This document shows positions 8,215 to 16,921 of a DNA stretch of 64,000 nucleotides, piece by piece. A program made the position numbers and the translations under genes. Each line of letters starts with the position of its first letter. Position 1 is the first letter of the stretch. Source of the stretch: Yersinia alsatica (GTDB lineage: Bacteria > Pseudomonadota > Gammaproteobacteria > Enterobacterales > Enterobacteriaceae); the NCBI RefSeq assembly GCF_902170305.1, contig NZ_CABHWW010000033.1:62001-126000 (forward strand), written 5' to 3'. Below the pieces are notes generated by a model that did no database searches, had not been told where the DNA came from, and worked only from the letters and a program-made list of their open reading frames with translations.

Positions 8215-9279
8215 GTGACAATGACTTCTCTTAATCTATCGACGGCGAGCGCCAAAAAAGGCCCGCCATCCACTACTCGACGGGTCGCACTGTTGGTGAT
8301 TGTGGGCGCACTGGCCCTGCCGCTGGTAGTCGATAGCGCCATGATCGGCGACTTTTCTTACTTCTTGTTATGGACATTCTGCGCCATCGGGTTAGCGGCA
8401 ATGTGGGGGCATGGCGGCATTTTATCGTTCGGCCAGACCGCGTTCTTTGGCCTTGCCGGCTACACCTACGGCGTGATGACCCTGAATTTTGGTGATGGGG
8501 TGCTCTCCACGTGGTCTGGCTTAATAGTGGCGCTGCTGGTGGCCGCCGCCGTAGCTGCCGCACTGGGTTATTTGATGTTTTACGGCGGGGTAACCGGCAT
8601 TTTCATCGGCATCGTGACCTTGTCTTTCACTCTGGTGCTGGAAACCTTTATGTCACAAACCGCAGGCCCGCACTGGGCTATCGGTAGCGCGCGACTGAAT
8701 GGTTTTAATGGCATGTCAGGGATGCCGCCCCTGTCTCTCCCTGGGTTTGGTGGCGAACGGCTGACACTGGAGGGCAATGCATTCTATTACCTGATTATCG
8801 TGCTGCTGGCCGGGGTTTATTGGGGAGTGCGGCGCTTATTGCGCTCTAATTTTGGTCTGACGCTGGCCTCTATTCGTGAGAACCCACGGCGGGCCGAAAT
8901 GCTGGGGATTGATATCCGCCGCTACCAATTACTGGTGTTCGTGCTCGGCGGCGTGCTCTCCGGGTTATCCGGCGCACTTTATACCCTGTGGGGCTCTTAC
9001 ATCACGCCATCGTCCATGGGGCTGACCGCGGCGGCAATGCCGGTTATCTGGGTGGCAACCGCCGGGCGTAAAAATATTTTTGGCACCGTGGTCATCACGG
9101 CGCTGCTGGTGTGGTTATCCCAATGGTTGGCTATTTATGGCAGCGAATACGCCATGATTTTACTCGGTGCCATTCTGCTGTTTGTGGTACTGGCCGCACC
9201 TAATGGCTTATTGCCGTGGTTGGCGGAGAAAATCACCCGCTTGGCTGCAGCACGCCAGAAGCGAGGAGAGCCACTATGA
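8215..9279 (+). CDS. Amide/urea ABC transporter permease (UrtC/LivM type)
   Basis: Second inner-membrane permease, 354 residues, LivM/UrtC family. It contains GHGGILSFGQTAFFGLAGY near residue 62 and the ENPRRAEMLGID coupling motif near residue 222. The GTG at 8215, 6 nt after AGGAG, fits better than the ATG at 8221. The gene overlaps the next ATPase gene by 4 bp (ATGA). UrtB-like and UrtC-like subunits normally form a heterodimeric channel. Confidence 0.85.
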   Translation: MTMTSLNLSTASAKKGPPSTTRRVALLVIVGALALPLVVDSAMIGDFSYFLLWTFCAIGLAAMWGHGGILSFGQTAFFGLAGYTYGVMTLNFGDGVLSTWSGLIVALLVAAAVAAALGYLMFYGGVTGIFIGIVTLSFTLVLETFMSQTAGPHWAIGSARLNGFNGMSGMPPLSLPGFGGERLTLEGNAFYYLIIVLLAGVYWGVRRLLRSNFGLTLASIRENPRRAEMLGIDIRRYQLLVFVLGGVLSGLSGALYTLWGSYITPSSMGLTAAAMPVIWVATAGRKNIFGTVVITALLVWLSQWLAIYGSEYAMILLGAILLFVVLAAPNGLLPWLAEKITRLAAARQKRGEPL

Positions 9280-10010
9280 ATCAGCTATCAGAAGAATTGA
9301 TCCTCGAAACCCGTGGGTTAAGCAAACGCTTTGGTGGCATTCAGGTTATCAATCAGGTGGATTTGCAAATTCGTCGTGGCGAGGTGCGCTGTGTTATTGG
9401 CCCTAACGGGGCCGGTAAAAGTACCTTTTTCAAATTGCTCACCGGTGAACATACCCCCAGCGCTGGAGATATTCGTTTCTTCAATCAACGGCTGAATACA
9501 TTAGCTCCTTTCCAGCGTATTCGGATGGGCATGAGCATTAAATTTCAGATTCCCGGCATCTTTCCAGAACTGACGGTTGAGCAGCATTTGCAACTGTCTC
9601 TCAGCCACTTACGCCCGGAGGTTCGTTCACAGGCGGCCAGTGTCGATGAGTTATTAGAGCGCTTTAAGCTCACCACTGAATACCATCAGTTGGCCGGTAA
9701 CTTGTCTCACGGCAAGAAACAGTGGCTGGAAATTGCTATGGCGGTGTCACTTCGCCCTACCCTGCTGATGCTTGATGAACCAGTGGCCGGTTTATCTATC
9801 GACGAAACCTATCTGACGGGTGAGCTAATCAAACAGATGCAAAGCGACGGTTTGACACTGATGGTGGTGGAGCACGACATGACATTTGTGCGCCAGATTG
9901 CCTCGCAGGTCACGGTGCTGCATGGCGGGCATGTTTTTGCTGATGGCCATGCCGCCGAAGTGCTGGCGCGCGAGGATGTGGCGGATATCTATTTGGGGAA
10001 AGCGGTATGA
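9276..10010 (+). CDS. Amide/urea ABC transporter ATP-binding protein (UrtD/LivG type)
   Basis: Cytoplasmic ATPase, 244 residues from ATG 9276, which overlaps the upstream stop and has GCGAGGAG ahead of it. The Walker A GPNGAGKST (about 40-48), an unusual signature NLSHGKKQW in place of LSGGQ, Walker B LLMLDEPVAGL and the switch His in VVEHDM are visible. The SHGKKQWLEI signature is typical of UrtD, which supports the Urt-type assignment over LivG. Confidence 0.88.
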   Translation: MNQLSEELILETRGLSKRFGGIQVINQVDLQIRRGEVRCVIGPNGAGKSTFFKLLTGEHTPSAGDIRFFNQRLNTLAPFQRIRMGMSIKFQIPGIFPELTVEQHLQLSLSHLRPEVRSQAASVDELLERFKLTTEYHQLAGNLSHGKKQWLEIAMAVSLRPTLLMLDEPVAGLSIDETYLTGELIKQMQSDGLTLMVVEHDMTFVRQIASQVTVLHGGHVFADGHAAEVLAREDVADIYLGKAV

Positions 10011-10726
10011 CTAGCGTGGTGTTACAAATAGACGGCCTGACTGGCGGTTACGGCGGCGGGCAAGTGCTCAATGGCGTCACATTGCAGCTGCATGCGGCAG
10101 AAGTTTTGGGCTTGATTGGCCGAAATGGCGTGGGCAAAACCACCTTGATGCGCACCTTAATTGGGGCGGTGCCTGCCAAACAAGGCAGCATTTTGTTAGG
10201 CGAAATTGACATCACAAATGCATCACCGCAGCGCCGTGCTCGCCTAGGTATTGGCTATGTGCCACAAGGGCGTGAAGTGTTCGCGGGCCTGACTGTGGCC
10301 GAGAACCTGCAAGTCGGAATGCAGTTTGTGCGTGAGCACCGCGAGTTCGCCAAAGACTTGCTTGAGCGAGTGCTGGATTACTTCCCGATTTTACGCCAAA
10401 GACTCAAACAAAAAGCCGGCACCATGAGTGGTGGCGAGCAGCAACAGCTGGCTATCGCCAGAGCTTTGGTAGGATCGCCCAAAGTATTACTGCTGGATGA
10501 ACCCTCTGAAGGTGTTCAGCCCTCAATCGTCAACATCATCGCCGATACCTTGGTACGAATTGCTCGCGAGCTGCATGTGGCGGTGATTCTGGTGGAACAG
10601 GATATCGCGATGATCCAGCGAGCCGCGCAACGTTGCAGCGTAATGGATAAGGGTCAGGTGGTCGACACCCTGACACAACAACAGCTTTCCGATGATCTTT
10701 TAATGCGCCGCCATCTGGCACTGTAA
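10007..10726 (+). CDS. Amide/urea ABC transporter ATP-binding protein (UrtE/LivF type)
   Basis: Second ATPase of the importer, 239 residues, overlapping the first by 4 bp. Walker A GRNGVGKTT (about 38-46), signature MSGGEQQQLAIARAL, Walker B VLLLDEPSEG and switch His replaced by Gln in LVEQDI are visible; the last is common in UrtE/LivF. The cluster order (binding protein, two permeases, two ATPases) is the classic urt/liv order. Confidence 0.88.
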   Translation: MTSVVLQIDGLTGGYGGGQVLNGVTLQLHAAEVLGLIGRNGVGKTTLMRTLIGAVPAKQGSILLGEIDITNASPQRRARLGIGYVPQGREVFAGLTVAENLQVGMQFVREHREFAKDLLERVLDYFPILRQRLKQKAGTMSGGEQQQLAIARALVGSPKVLLLDEPSEGVQPSIVNIIADTLVRIARELHVAVILVEQDIAMIQRAAQRCSVMDKGQVVDTLTQQQLSDDLLMRRHLAL

Positions 10727-10774
10727 CCAGATGCCACGACTGCGCAGCTACCCTTACGACATGGAGAATTGCTA

Positions 10775-11764
10775 ATGAAATGGCTGGAAGAATCAATCAT
10801 GGTCAAACGTGGTGTGGGTGCCGGACGTAAACCGGTGACTCACCATCTGACGGAAGAGATGCAGAAAGAGTTCCATTACACCATCGGCCCTTACTCAACC
10901 CCGGTATTGACCATTGAACCCGGAGACCGAGTCATTGTGGACACCCGCGACGCCTTCGAAGGGGCCATCAACTCAGAGCAAGATATTCCGAGCCAACTGT
11001 TAAAAATGCCATTTCTCAACCCACAAAATGGCCCCATTATGGTCAATGGTGCCGAAAAAGGGGATGTGATTGCGGTATATATCGAATCCATGCTGCCGCG
11101 TGGCGTCAATCCGCACGGCATCTGCGCCATGATCCCGCATTTTGGTGGGCTGACCGGAACAGACCTGACCGCCATGCTGAATGACCCACTGCCAGAAAAA
11201 GTACGCATGATTAAGCTCGATAGCGAAAAGGTCTACTGGAGCGAGCGCCATACCCTGCCCTACAAACCCCATATTGGCACGTTGAGTGTCTCGCCAGAGA
11301 TTGACTCCATCAACTCGCTGACCCCGGATAACCATGGCGGAAATATGGACGTGCCGGATATCGGGCCGGGCAGTATTACTTATCTGCCGGTACGCGCCCC
11401 CGGCGGCCGCCTATTTATTGGTGATGCCCATGCTTGCCAAGGGGACGGGGAAATCTGTGGCACCGCGGTGGAGTTCGCCTCCATAACCACCATCAAAGTG
11501 GATTTGATTAAGAACTGGCAGCTCTCCTGGCCACGGATGGAAAACGCAGAAACCATCATGAGCATTGGCAGCGCACGCCCATTGGAAGATGCCACCCGCA
11601 TTGCTTACCGTGACCTGATTTACTGGCTGGTGGCCGATTTTGGCTTTGAGCAATGGGATGCCTACATGCTACTAAGCCAGTGCGGCAAAGTGCGGTTGGG
11701 TAATATGGTTGACCCGAAATACACCGTCGGCGCCATGCTAAATAAAGAACTGTTAGCGCAATAA
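10775..11764 (+). CDS. Acetamidase/formamidase family amidase
   Basis: Hydrolase of the FmdA_AmdA family, which cleaves short aliphatic amides such as formamide or acetamide to ammonia and the acid. It has 329 residues from ATG 10775, 8 nt after GGAG; a TTG two codons earlier is less likely. The family stretch GDAHACQGDGEICGTAVE (about 212-229) is present. It is shorter than the about 400-residue Methylophilus FmdA and closer to the compact acetamidase subgroup. It follows the transporter ATPase by 48 bp and is closed by a terminator, so uptake and hydrolysis are co-transcribed. Confidence 0.82.
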   Translation: MKWLEESIMVKRGVGAGRKPVTHHLTEEMQKEFHYTIGPYSTPVLTIEPGDRVIVDTRDAFEGAINSEQDIPSQLLKMPFLNPQNGPIMVNGAEKGDVIAVYIESMLPRGVNPHGICAMIPHFGGLTGTDLTAMLNDPLPEKVRMIKLDSEKVYWSERHTLPYKPHIGTLSVSPEIDSINSLTPDNHGGNMDVPDIGPGSITYLPVRAPGGRLFIGDAHACQGDGEICGTAVEFASITTIKVDLIKNWQLSWPRMENAETIMSIGSARPLEDATRIAYRDLIYWLVADFGFEQWDAYMLLSQCGKVRLGNMVDPKYTVGAMLNKELLAQ

Positions 11765-11770
11765 TTCTTG

Positions 11771-11796
11771 CCCCCGGCGCAGGTCGGGGTGTTTTT
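11771..11796 (+). terminator. Intrinsic terminator after the amidase gene
   Basis: CCCCG (11772-11776) pairs with CGGGG (11785-11789), followed by TGTTTTT. It separates the transporter-amidase unit from the regulators amiC and amiR, which may be read partly by read-through. Confidence 0.7.
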
Positions 11797-11841
11797 CGCG
11801 TTCGCTCAATCGCCATATTCAAATGGCATAAGCAGGTGCAT

Positions 11842-13008
11842 ATGGATTCAGAGACACCCGTCAATATTGGCTTACTGTACTCCTTCAGTGGCGTGACAGC
11901 GGCACAAGAACTGTCGCAATGGCGCGGAGCGACACAGGCTATTGCTGAAATTAACCAAAATGGCGGTATCAACGGTAGGTTGCTGAATGCTATCCATTTT
12001 GATCCACAATCCGACGATGCCCAGTTCCGTGCACTGGCTGAGCAATTGATTGTTGAACATGAAGTTAATGTGATTTTTGGCGGTTACACTTCCAGTAGCC
12101 GCAAAGCTATGTCACCGGTGGTGGAAAAATATCGTCGGCTGCTGTTCTACTCGCAACTGTATGAAGGTTTTGAGTTTTCCGAGAATATTTTCTATGGCGG
12201 TGCAGCCCCTAATCAGAACTGCGTACAGTTGGCTGACTATCTTACGGGTCAGTTTGGTGCGCGGGTTTATCTGATTGGCTCTCGCTACATTTACCCTTAT
12301 GAATGCAATCGCAATATGCAGGAGTTGATTCTGCAACGCCACGATGGCGCAGTAATTGGCGAGCGCTATCTTGATCTGAATGCGCCTTATGAAGCTTTCC
12401 TTCCGATCATTGAGGAGATCGCGAAAAAGCAGCCAGACTTTATTTTCAGTACCGTGGTCGGGCAAACCGTGCCCTTTTTGTATCAAGCTTATCAAGCCGC
12501 GGGCTTAGATCCCGCCCGTATGCCGATTGGTAGCCTGAATACCTCAGAAACCGAGGTTGCCATTATGGGGGCGGAAGTGGCACAGGGCCATTTCAGTTCC
12601 GCGCCCTATTTCCAAAGCATTGCCAGTAAAGCGAATCAGTCGGCACTCAAGCAATTCCACCAACAATTCGGGCCGGAATTCACCACCGATATGAATTGGG
12701 AAGCCACTTACAGTCAGGTGCATCTGTTCGCCAAAGCCATGGCAGAATGTGGCAGTGACCACATCTATCCACTGTCAGCCGCCCTGCGCGGCAGCCAGTT
12801 TGATGCCCCACAAGGCCGCATTCGTATTGACCCACTGAATCAACATACCGGGCTATATCCACGCATTGGTATGGCGAATGAAAGTGGGCAATTTACCATC
12901 ATGCAGGAATCTCGCCGTATCGTCGAACCCGACCCTTACATGACTAATCAGATTCAAGGCGATTGGGTCACCAAACTCACGACAGTGGGGTATCCACATG
13001 CGACCTAG
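11842..13008 (+). CDS. amiC: AmiC-like cytoplasmic amide sensor
   Basis: Binding-protein-fold regulator, 388 residues from ATG 11842 with AGG 5 nt upstream; a GTG two codons earlier is possible. It has no signal peptide, as expected for AmiC, which stays in the cytoplasm and holds AmiR inactive until an amide binds. Clear AmiC matches are GLLYSFSGVTA, LYEGFEFSENI, YGGAAPNQN, SRYIYPYECN, FSTVVGQT, DAPQGRIRI and EPDPYM near the C-terminus. It overlaps amiR by 11 bp. It also resembles the transporter binding protein, consistent with both sensing the same ligand class. Confidence 0.88.
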   Translation: MDSETPVNIGLLYSFSGVTAAQELSQWRGATQAIAEINQNGGINGRLLNAIHFDPQSDDAQFRALAEQLIVEHEVNVIFGGYTSSSRKAMSPVVEKYRRLLFYSQLYEGFEFSENIFYGGAAPNQNCVQLADYLTGQFGARVYLIGSRYIYPYECNRNMQELILQRHDGAVIGERYLDLNAPYEAFLPIIEEIAKKQPDFIFSTVVGQTVPFLYQAYQAAGLDPARMPIGSLNTSETEVAIMGAEVAQGHFSSAPYFQSIASKANQSALKQFHQQFGPEFTTDMNWEATYSQVHLFAKAMAECGSDHIYPLSAALRGSQFDAPQGRIRIDPLNQHTGLYPRIGMANESGQFTIMQESRRIVEPDPYMTNQIQGDWVTKLTTVGYPHAT

Positions 13009-13636
13009 CGATAGCCGAATCAGTGCGACGGCCCTGTTACTGAGTCGCGGGGTCCGCTGTGTGGTGTTACACCCTGATGATGACGACGGTGAAACACTGA
13101 CGAATCATTTACGCCGTATGGGCTTTAAAGTTCAGGCTTTCTGGCCAATCCCCGAACAACTGCCTGCAGATACTGACCTGATTTTCTATGCGTTACAGTC
13201 AGATAACCCCGAGCCGGACGTGTCATGGCTCGACCACCATAAGCATGCCCTGATCGCCGTGATTGCTTATGAGAACCCGACATTCATTGATCAGGCTCTT
13301 AACATGGGGGCCGGTAGCACCATCACCACCCCCATCCGAGCCTCAGGTTTGCTGTCAGCCATGGTGCTTGCTTTGCATCATGCCCAACAGCAGCGGCAGA
13401 TGAGCGCCCAAATTGAGCGGCTGGAAAAAAAAGTGCTGGGGATCCGCCAAGTCAGTGAAGCTAAAGCCATTCTGATGCGAATGCACAGCATTGGCGAAGA
13501 GCAGGCCTATGAGATTTTGCGCCATCAGGCGATGGATAAACGTATTACCGTCGAAGAGATCTCATGCGCATTGATTCAGGCCAATGACATTCTTTCCTGG
13601 ACGACACCGACAGCAGCCAATAACCGGAAGAACTGA
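12998..13636 (+). CDS. amiR: AmiR-like ANTAR-domain transcription antiterminator
   Basis: RNA-binding antiterminator of 212 residues. The N-terminal half is a degenerate receiver domain (VVLHPDDDDGETLTNHLRRMG), a central coiled coil begins near residue 132 (QIERLEKKVLGIRQ), and the C-terminus is an ANTAR three-helix domain (EAKAILMRMHSIGEEQAYEI, then MDKRITVEEISCALI). The ATG lies 7 nt after GGGG and overlaps amiC. In Pseudomonas aeruginosa AmiR prevents termination in the amiE leader. The terminator-bearing leader at 5835-5926 is the obvious target here. Confidence 0.88.
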   Translation: MRPSDSRISATALLLSRGVRCVVLHPDDDDGETLTNHLRRMGFKVQAFWPIPEQLPADTDLIFYALQSDNPEPDVSWLDHHKHALIAVIAYENPTFIDQALNMGAGSTITTPIRASGLLSAMVLALHHAQQQRQMSAQIERLEKKVLGIRQVSEAKAILMRMHSIGEEQAYEILRHQAMDKRITVEEISCALIQANDILSWTTPTAANNRKN

Positions 13637-13692
13637 ATTTTAATTGCCGAGGAACCCTTCGAGCATAACAGTCATTATTTGTGAGGATAATC

Positions 13693-15426
13693 ATGCCAAT
13701 AGCTCCCTTTCTTGCCGCCGCAGTTCAGTTTGAACCCTTGATGTTTGCCAAAGAGGCCAATGTGCGTCAGTTACTGACATTAGTTGAGCAAGCGGCACAA
13801 AAAGGGGCGCGCCTGATTACCACACCAGAAATGGCCACCACGGGTTACTGCTGGTTTGACCGGCAGGAAATCGCCCCCATGGTAGAAACCGTCCCCGGTG
13901 ATAGCACCGCTCGCTTTGCTGAACTGGCGCAACGTTATCAATGTTATATCGTGTTGGGGATGCCAGAAGTGGACCCGCAAACCGGCCTCTATTACAACAG
14001 TGCCGTATTAATCGGGCCACAGGGTGTGATTGGCTGCCATCGCAAAAGCCATCCCTATATTTCAGAACCTAAATGGGCTGCCGCCGGTGATGTCGGGCAT
14101 CAGGTTTTTGATACCCCACTGGGGCGCATTGGCATGCTGGTCTGTATGGATATTCACTTCCCCGAAACCGCCCGTTTACTGGCGCTGGAGGGGGTTGATG
14201 TCATTTGTCACATCAGTAACTGGCTGGCCGAGCGCACGCCCGCCCCTTACTGGATCAGCCGGGCGATGGAAAATGGCTGCTACCTGCTGGAAAGCAATCG
14301 CTGGGGGCTAGAGCGAGGTGTGCAATTCAGTGGCGGCAGTTGCGTTATTGAACCTGATGGCAATATTGCTGCCGTCGTCGATGGCGGAGATGGTATTGCC
14401 TATGCCGAGATTGATATCAGCCGGAGCCGACAACGTCAGGTGCTGGGTGAGCCGGTGTTTGAACAACGCCGACCTGACTATTATCACTCACTCTTGAGTG
14501 ACAGTTTTTTATGGAATCCACAAGATTTCTTTGGGCTTTACGGGCAACAACCTTTACCACCGGGCAAACAGAGTCGTATCACCGTCGCGCAATTCTCCTC
14601 CACTGAGCGGATGGATGACAATTTGGCGACCATAATGGCTATGACCGAAGAAGCCGTGCTTCAGCAAGGCAGTGAATTTATTGTGTTCCCTGAATTAGCG
14701 CTAACTGGCTACCTCGCAGGTGCGGCACATGCGCAAACACTGGAAAGCCCCGCAGTACAGGCATTAACTCGTTTATCCATGAAATTGCGCGTGTATCTGG
14801 TGGTAGGTATGGCCGAGAAACAGCCGGATAAAAACTATAACACTCAGGTTCTGTTTGGCCCGGAGGGAATCATTGGCAGCTATCGGCAAATACATCTTTC
14901 TCAGACCCAGCAACAGTGGGCCAGTGCTGGGGAGCAGTGGCGGGTATTTGATACAGCACTGGGGCGAGTTGGATTGCTGTCAGGCCATGATGCCATACTG
15001 CCGGAATCAGCACGGATTCTGGCACTGATGGGATGCGATATTATTGCCTGCTCAGCCGCTGTAGCTGCGGGCTTTACTGGCGCGCATCAGGGCAGCACGG
15101 TGTTGCAAAATTACCCCATCCCGACCGGAGCTGATCCGCTTCACTGGCACTTATTCAGAACCCGTGCAGGGGAAAATAACCTGTATCTGGCTTTTGCCAA
15201 TGCCGTCGATAGCACTCATGAGCAGGGGGGATACAGCGGCATATTCGGGCCTGAAACTTTCGCCTTCCCACGACAAGAACAGTTGCTATGGCAAGAATCC
15301 CAAACAGTGACGCAAACCATTGATACCCGTTCTCTGGTGGGCAGTCCTTACCCCACCAATGTCGTGCGCCGTAAAGATCTGGTCAGCATGCGCCAGCCGC
15401 ATCACTACAAACCACTACTGAATTAA
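13693..15426 (+). CDS. Tandem nitrilase-superfamily protein with degenerate second domain
   Basis: Two carbon-nitrogen hydrolase domains in one chain, 577 residues from ATG 13693 (GAGG 6 nt upstream). A single nitrilase domain is about 270-300 residues. Domain 1 (about 5-270) keeps the catalytic triad: Glu46 in PEMATTGY, Lys118 in HRKSHPY and Cys151 in VCMDIHFPE. Domain 2 (about 295-570) keeps Glu334 in PELALTGY, but the lysine position is Gln399 (YRQIHL) and the nucleophile position is Gly431 (LSGHDAILPE), so it should be inactive. The gene lies 56 bp after amiR and probably hydrolyses an amide or nitrile handled by this island. Its substrate is unknown. Confidence 0.85.
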   Translation: MPIAPFLAAAVQFEPLMFAKEANVRQLLTLVEQAAQKGARLITTPEMATTGYCWFDRQEIAPMVETVPGDSTARFAELAQRYQCYIVLGMPEVDPQTGLYYNSAVLIGPQGVIGCHRKSHPYISEPKWAAAGDVGHQVFDTPLGRIGMLVCMDIHFPETARLLALEGVDVICHISNWLAERTPAPYWISRAMENGCYLLESNRWGLERGVQFSGGSCVIEPDGNIAAVVDGGDGIAYAEIDISRSRQRQVLGEPVFEQRRPDYYHSLLSDSFLWNPQDFFGLYGQQPLPPGKQSRITVAQFSSTERMDDNLATIMAMTEEAVLQQGSEFIVFPELALTGYLAGAAHAQTLESPAVQALTRLSMKLRVYLVVGMAEKQPDKNYNTQVLFGPEGIIGSYRQIHLSQTQQQWASAGEQWRVFDTALGRVGLLSGHDAILPESARILALMGCDIIACSAAVAAGFTGAHQGSTVLQNYPIPTGADPLHWHLFRTRAGENNLYLAFANAVDSTHEQGGYSGIFGPETFAFPRQEQLLWQESQTVTQTIDTRSLVGSPYPTNVVRRKDLVSMRQPHHYKPLLN

Positions 15427-15438
15427 TCCCCGCCCCCT

Positions 15439-15472
15439 GATATAACCCGGTCAAATAGGGCCGGATTATATC
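15439..15472 (+). terminator. Terminator-like hairpin after the nitrilase gene
   Basis: GATATAA (15439-15445) pairs with TTATATC (15466-15472), with an inner CCGG/CCGG pairing. Only two T follow, so it is a hairpin with uncertain terminator strength. Confidence 0.45.
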
Positions 15473-15488
15473 TTCCACACCACATTTC

Positions 15489-15502
15489 TGCACATATGTG
15501 CA
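15489..15502. promoter_or_regulatory. SorC-type operator, copy 1
   Basis: Perfect 14-bp palindrome TGCACATATGTGCA, the first of three related sites upstream of sorC. Confidence 0.6.
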
Positions 15503-15625
15503 AAACCCACATTATCACGCAAAATAAAAATGTGATCGAAATCCAAAATTTGTCCTGAATAAAGTGGGTTAACACAAAAACCACTTTTCTATTTATTTAA
15601 TACAAATCAAACCATTAAAGATATA

Positions 15626-15639
15626 TGCACACTTGTGCG
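15626..15639. promoter_or_regulatory. SorC-type operator, copy 2
   Basis: TGCACACTTGTGCG, the same motif with one outer mismatch, 137 bp from copy 1 and 144 bp from copy 3, so looping between sites is possible. Confidence 0.5.
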
Positions 15640-15768
15640 TTATCTACGGTTAATTTCGACGTGGGAATTAGATGATTATGACAGAATGGCGAGCTGATTC
15701 ATTATTTCGTGCTTTTGACTTAAAAAATGGAAAGTGATTATATCAAGCCATAGATAATTTAATGACAT

Positions 15769-15784
15769 TTGCACAAATGTGCAA
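15769..15784. promoter_or_regulatory. SorC-type operator, copy 3, abutting the sorC ribosome-binding site
   Basis: Palindrome TTGCACAAATGTGCAA. It touches the AGAGG ribosome-binding site of the regulator, suggesting autoregulation. Confidence 0.6.
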
Positions 15785-15793
15785 GAGGCTGAA

Positions 15794-16753
15794 ATGGAAA
15801 AGAACGATGACCTACGCCTGATGGTGAAAATTGCACAAATGTATTACGAGCAAAATTTCACCCAAGCAGAAATAGCGCGGGCACTGGGAATTTACCGAAC
15901 CAGTATCAGCCGGATGCTAAAAAAAGTGCGCGAACAAGGTATTGTCACTATTTCAATCAACTACAACTATAACGAGAATTTGTTGCTGGAGCAGCAGTTG
16001 AAATCGCGCTTTAAATTACGTGAAGCAATTGTGGTTTCTTCAGAACAAGACCAATCGCCAGAACATCAACTGATTTTAATGGCAAAACAGTGTGGCGCAC
16101 TGCTTAATCGAATTATTGAAAATGGCGATATTCTGGGTTTCTCTTGGGGCAGTGCTATCGCCACGCTGGTTGAGCAAATGGATACATCACCAGTGTCGCG
16201 CCAACTGACTTGTATCCCGATGGTTGGCGGCCCGTCAGGGAAATTAGAAAGCCGCTTTCATGTCAATACTCTGGTCTACAGCGCCGCCATGAAATTAAAA
16301 GGAGAGTCACTGCTGATCGATTTCCCGGCCATTCTGGAAGAGAGTGCTATCCGTGATGGTATTGTGCAATCTCAGCATTATCAGGCCATTGCAGACTATT
16401 GGCAGCGGCTGGATATCGCCATATTCGGCATTGGTTCACCGAATATTTCGGGCAACTCTACCTGGCGAGCTTTTTACGGCAGTGATGTAATTGAGCACTT
16501 TAATGACCGACAGGTTGCAGGTGATATTTGCTCACGTTTTTATGATTTACAGGGTAATCCGGTGGAAACCTATATCTCGGATAAAACGATTACCATTCAA
16601 TTAGACAAAATTAAGCAAGCTCGTTATTCCATTGGAATTGCCCACTCCCACGAAAAAATCAGCGGGATTATTGGCGCCATCAAAGGAAAATATATTAATA
16701 GCCTGGTGACCACCAAAGAGACAGCTGAGGAGATACTTAAAATAACGGCATAA
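15794..16753 (+). CDS. sorC: SorC-family regulator of the L-sorbose operon
   Basis: Sugar-responsive DNA-binding regulator of 319 residues, ATG 15794 with AGAGG 5 nt upstream. The helix-turn-helix is at about 20-45 (FTQAEIARALGIYRTSISRM). The rest is the SorC sugar-binding domain with VGGPSGKLESRFHVNTL near residue 150, very close to Klebsiella SorC as I recall it. It precedes PTS genes in the same direction, as in sorCDFBAME. It probably recognises the three TGCACA-type palindromes upstream and controls its own operon. Confidence 0.85.
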   Translation: MEKNDDLRLMVKIAQMYYEQNFTQAEIARALGIYRTSISRMLKKVREQGIVTISINYNYNENLLLEQQLKSRFKLREAIVVSSEQDQSPEHQLILMAKQCGALLNRIIENGDILGFSWGSAIATLVEQMDTSPVSRQLTCIPMVGGPSGKLESRFHVNTLVYSAAMKLKGESLLIDFPAILEESAIRDGIVQSQHYQAIADYWQRLDIAIFGIGSPNISGNSTWRAFYGSDVIEHFNDRQVAGDICSRFYDLQGNPVETYISDKTITIQLDKIKQARYSIGIAHSHEKISGIIGAIKGKYINSLVTTKETAEEILKITA

Positions 16754-16787
16754 ACCATAAATGAGTATCAATGACTAGATAAGATGT

Positions 16788-16823
16788 GGGTAAGATTATT
16801 TCAATAAAAAACTAATTTTACCC
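16788..16823 (+). other. Hairpin in the sorC-PTS gap
   Basis: GGGTAAGATT pairs with AATTTTACCC (one G-T pair). The 168-bp gap where sorD lies in other sor operons contains this hairpin and no trace of a dehydrogenase gene. There is no T-run; it may be a processing or partial termination site. Confidence 0.35.
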
Positions 16824-16921
16824 TGATATCAAATAACAGTTTACGAAATCACACGTTGCAGTGTGTGGCTGAGTATTATCCAAATTTAGATAGACAGGGA
16901 AATGTAATAACAGGAGGCAAA

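Larger units (their letters stand above)
15427..15793. other. Regulatory intergenic region upstream of the sorbose operon
   Basis: No gene in these 367 bp. It holds a terminator-like hairpin and three copies of a TGCACA-type palindrome (listed separately). A TGTGATCGAAATCC sequence near 15531 is a weak CRP-like half match, plausible for a catabolite-controlled sugar operon but not convincing alone. Confidence 0.65.

Noticed and set aside
16754-16921. Remnant of sorD
   Set aside because: Only 168 bp of AT-rich sequence with a hairpin; no dehydrogenase-like codons in any frame.
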